Part shown: one piece after another, positions 63,010 through 64,000 of the stretch
Position numbering within the stretch: position 1 is the first letter of the stretch
How the letters are laid out: every line of letters begins with the position of its first letter
Assembly (NCBI RefSeq): GCF_009649845.1
Contig: NZ_WJIE01000006.1
Location: 372,001-436,000, forward strand
Direction: 5' to 3'
Source: Polyangium spumosum
Lineage (GTDB): Bacteria; Myxococcota_A; Polyangia; Polyangiales; Polyangiaceae
Length of the DNA stretch: 64,000 bases
The notes under the pieces: generated by a model
What the model was told of the DNA's origin: nothing
The model's input: the letters and a program-made list of their open reading frames with translations, nothing else
The model's database searches: none
Position numbers and translations under genes: made by a program

Positions 63010-64000
63010 TCAGGGACGCGCCGCGTGGGCCTGCTCGACGCGCCGCTGGCAGCTCTCCAGATCGGCCCGCGCCATGGCCTCGGAGACGTTCAGGATCTCG
63101 ATCCGGCGCTCGACCGGCATGCAATACGTGGTCGCCGACCAGAGCTTCGGATCCGACGTCCCGGCGAGCGGCTCGAGGTCGGTCCACAACCACGCGGTCC
63201 CGTCCTCCGCCGCGGCGACGACGCTCTTGCCATCCGCGCGGAACGACGCACGATTGTAGCCTTTTTCCGCCCCGCGCAAAACCACCGGCTCGCCCGTCCC
63301 GTCCACATTCCAGATGCGGACCGTCTTGTCTTGCGAGGCCGTGACGATGCGCCCGCCATCAGGACTGAACTCCGCCCAGTTTACCCAATGCCGGTGACCC
63401 CGAAGGGCGAAGAGCTCCACGCCGTCCTCGACACGAAAGACGCGCGCCGTATTGTCCCACGAGGCCGTGACGATGCGCTCGCCGTCGGGGCTCCACACCG
63501 CCGAGCCAACCGTGTCCTCGTGCCCGCGGAGCACGAGCGGCGGCGCGCGGCCCTCGACGCTCCAGATACGCGCGGTCCTGTCGGCCGACGCCGTCACGAG
63601 ACGCTCCCCGTCGGGGCTCCACGATACGCACCAGACCGTATCCTCGTGATCTCGGAACACGAAGGGCGCGGATTCGCCCTCGGCATTCCATATCCGCGCC
63701 GTCCTGTCCGCCGAAGCCGTGGCGATTCGCTTGCCGTCGGGGCTCCACACCACCGACCAGACCGTGTCCTCGTGCCCACGAAAGACACGCGAGGGCGCCC
63801 CGCCGTCGGCGCTCCAGAAACGCGCGGTCCTGTCGTCCGACGCGGTGGCGATGCGTTTGCCGTCGGGGCTCCACACCGCCGACCAGACCGCATCGTCGTG
63901 ACCCCGCAGGACGAAAAGCGCCTCCTCGCCGCGCTCGCTCCAGATGCGCGCGGTCCTGTCCGCCGACGCGGTAAGGATTCGCTGCCCGTCGGGCCGAAAC
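63010..64000 (-). CDS. WD40-repeat protein, partial (N-terminus beyond window)
   Basis: The frame stays open to the right edge, with about 330 residues visible. Seven WD40 blades can be read, each like [19 protein letters not shown] then [14 protein letters not shown]. Blades 2-5 are almost identical, which points to recent tandem duplication. A helical tail ([20 protein letters not shown]) ends the protein. In myxobacteria such WD40 arrays are often fused to Ser/Thr kinases; the upstream part is not in view. A GTG at 63876 is internal to a blade and is not the start. Confidence 0.88.
   Translation of the reverse strand, partial: FRPDGQRILTASADRTARIWSERGEEALFVLRGHDDAVWSAVWSPDGKRIATASDDRTARFWSADGGAPSRVFRGHEDTVWSVVWSPDGKRIATASADRTARIWNAEGESAPFVFRDHEDTVWCVSWSPDGERLVTASADRTARIWSVEGRAPPLVLRGHEDTVGSAVWSPDGERIVTASWDNTARVFRVEDGVELFALRGHRHWVNWAEFSPDGGRIVTASQDKTVRIWNVDGTGEPVVLRGAEKGYNRASFRADGKSVVAAAEDGTAWLWTDLEPLAGTSDPKLWSATTYCMPVERRIEILNVSEAMARADLESCQRRVEQAHAARP

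Overview
This 64 kb window is a GC-rich (roughly 70% by eye), densely coding piece of bacterial chromosome. It looks like a myxobacterium, most likely of the Polyangium/Sorangium type. That is an inference from a MYXO-CTERM-like protease tail, a receiver-DUF4388 protein beside a CheA cluster, several single-copy lipoproteins and outer-membrane proteins, FHA and WD40 proteins, GTG/TTG starts and many ATGA/GTGA stop-start overlaps. No rRNA operon, CRISPR array, integrase or transposase was seen.

Layout. 1-7.1 kb: a type II NADH dehydrogenase, a winged-helix regulator, tRNA-Ser(GCU) and a compact minus-strand chemosensory operon (receiver-DUF4388, CheW-like, MCP-like, CheA). 7.2-13.4 kb: a multi-pass membrane protein and a MoxR ATPase / DUF58 / transglutaminase set. 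13.6-16.8 kb: an operon of UbiA-type prenyltransferase, CPBP protease, small lipoprotein and UDP-sugar pyrophosphorylase. 16.9-28.5 kb is the most interesting part. A DUF2505 gene and an sppA-like gene were apparently once joined by an ATGA overlap. They are now separated by a lower-GC HipA-kinase/DUF262 pair that is bounded by an exact 22-bp direct repeat. Then come a degenerate ABC ATPase and a 1552-residue NACHT NTPase with a C-terminal calcineurin-like phosphoesterase and 21 tandem tetrapeptides between them. The HipA/DUF262 pair and the NACHT protein are both candidate defence or stress modules.

28.5-37.6 kb: a lipoprotein, a SulP transporter with beta-carbonic anhydrase, a Tat-type multicopper oxidase, a membrane protein coupled to a flavin monooxygenase, and proB. 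37.6-41.6 kb: a myxobacterial-type hypothetical gene, a 65-bp tandem repeat array, and two secreted or outer-membrane proteins. 41.7-55.7 kb: two S1 proteases, a signal-peptidase-like protein lacking the usual lysine, an FHA protein with a phosphatase-like partner lacking cysteine, a GbsR-type regulator, TlpA, a radical SAM protein, ComEC, a metal-receptor lipoprotein, TlyA, and livK-livH without the rest of the transporter. 55.8-64 kb: the sdhCAB succinate dehydrogenase operon between lipoprotein genes, a Cys-rich repeat lipoprotein, and a WD40 protein running off the right edge.

Housekeeping functions (respiration, proline synthesis, competence, tRNA) surround a few accessory modules. Start codons were placed by ribosome-binding-site fit, signal peptides and neighbour overlap. 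Several remain ambiguous and are flagged.
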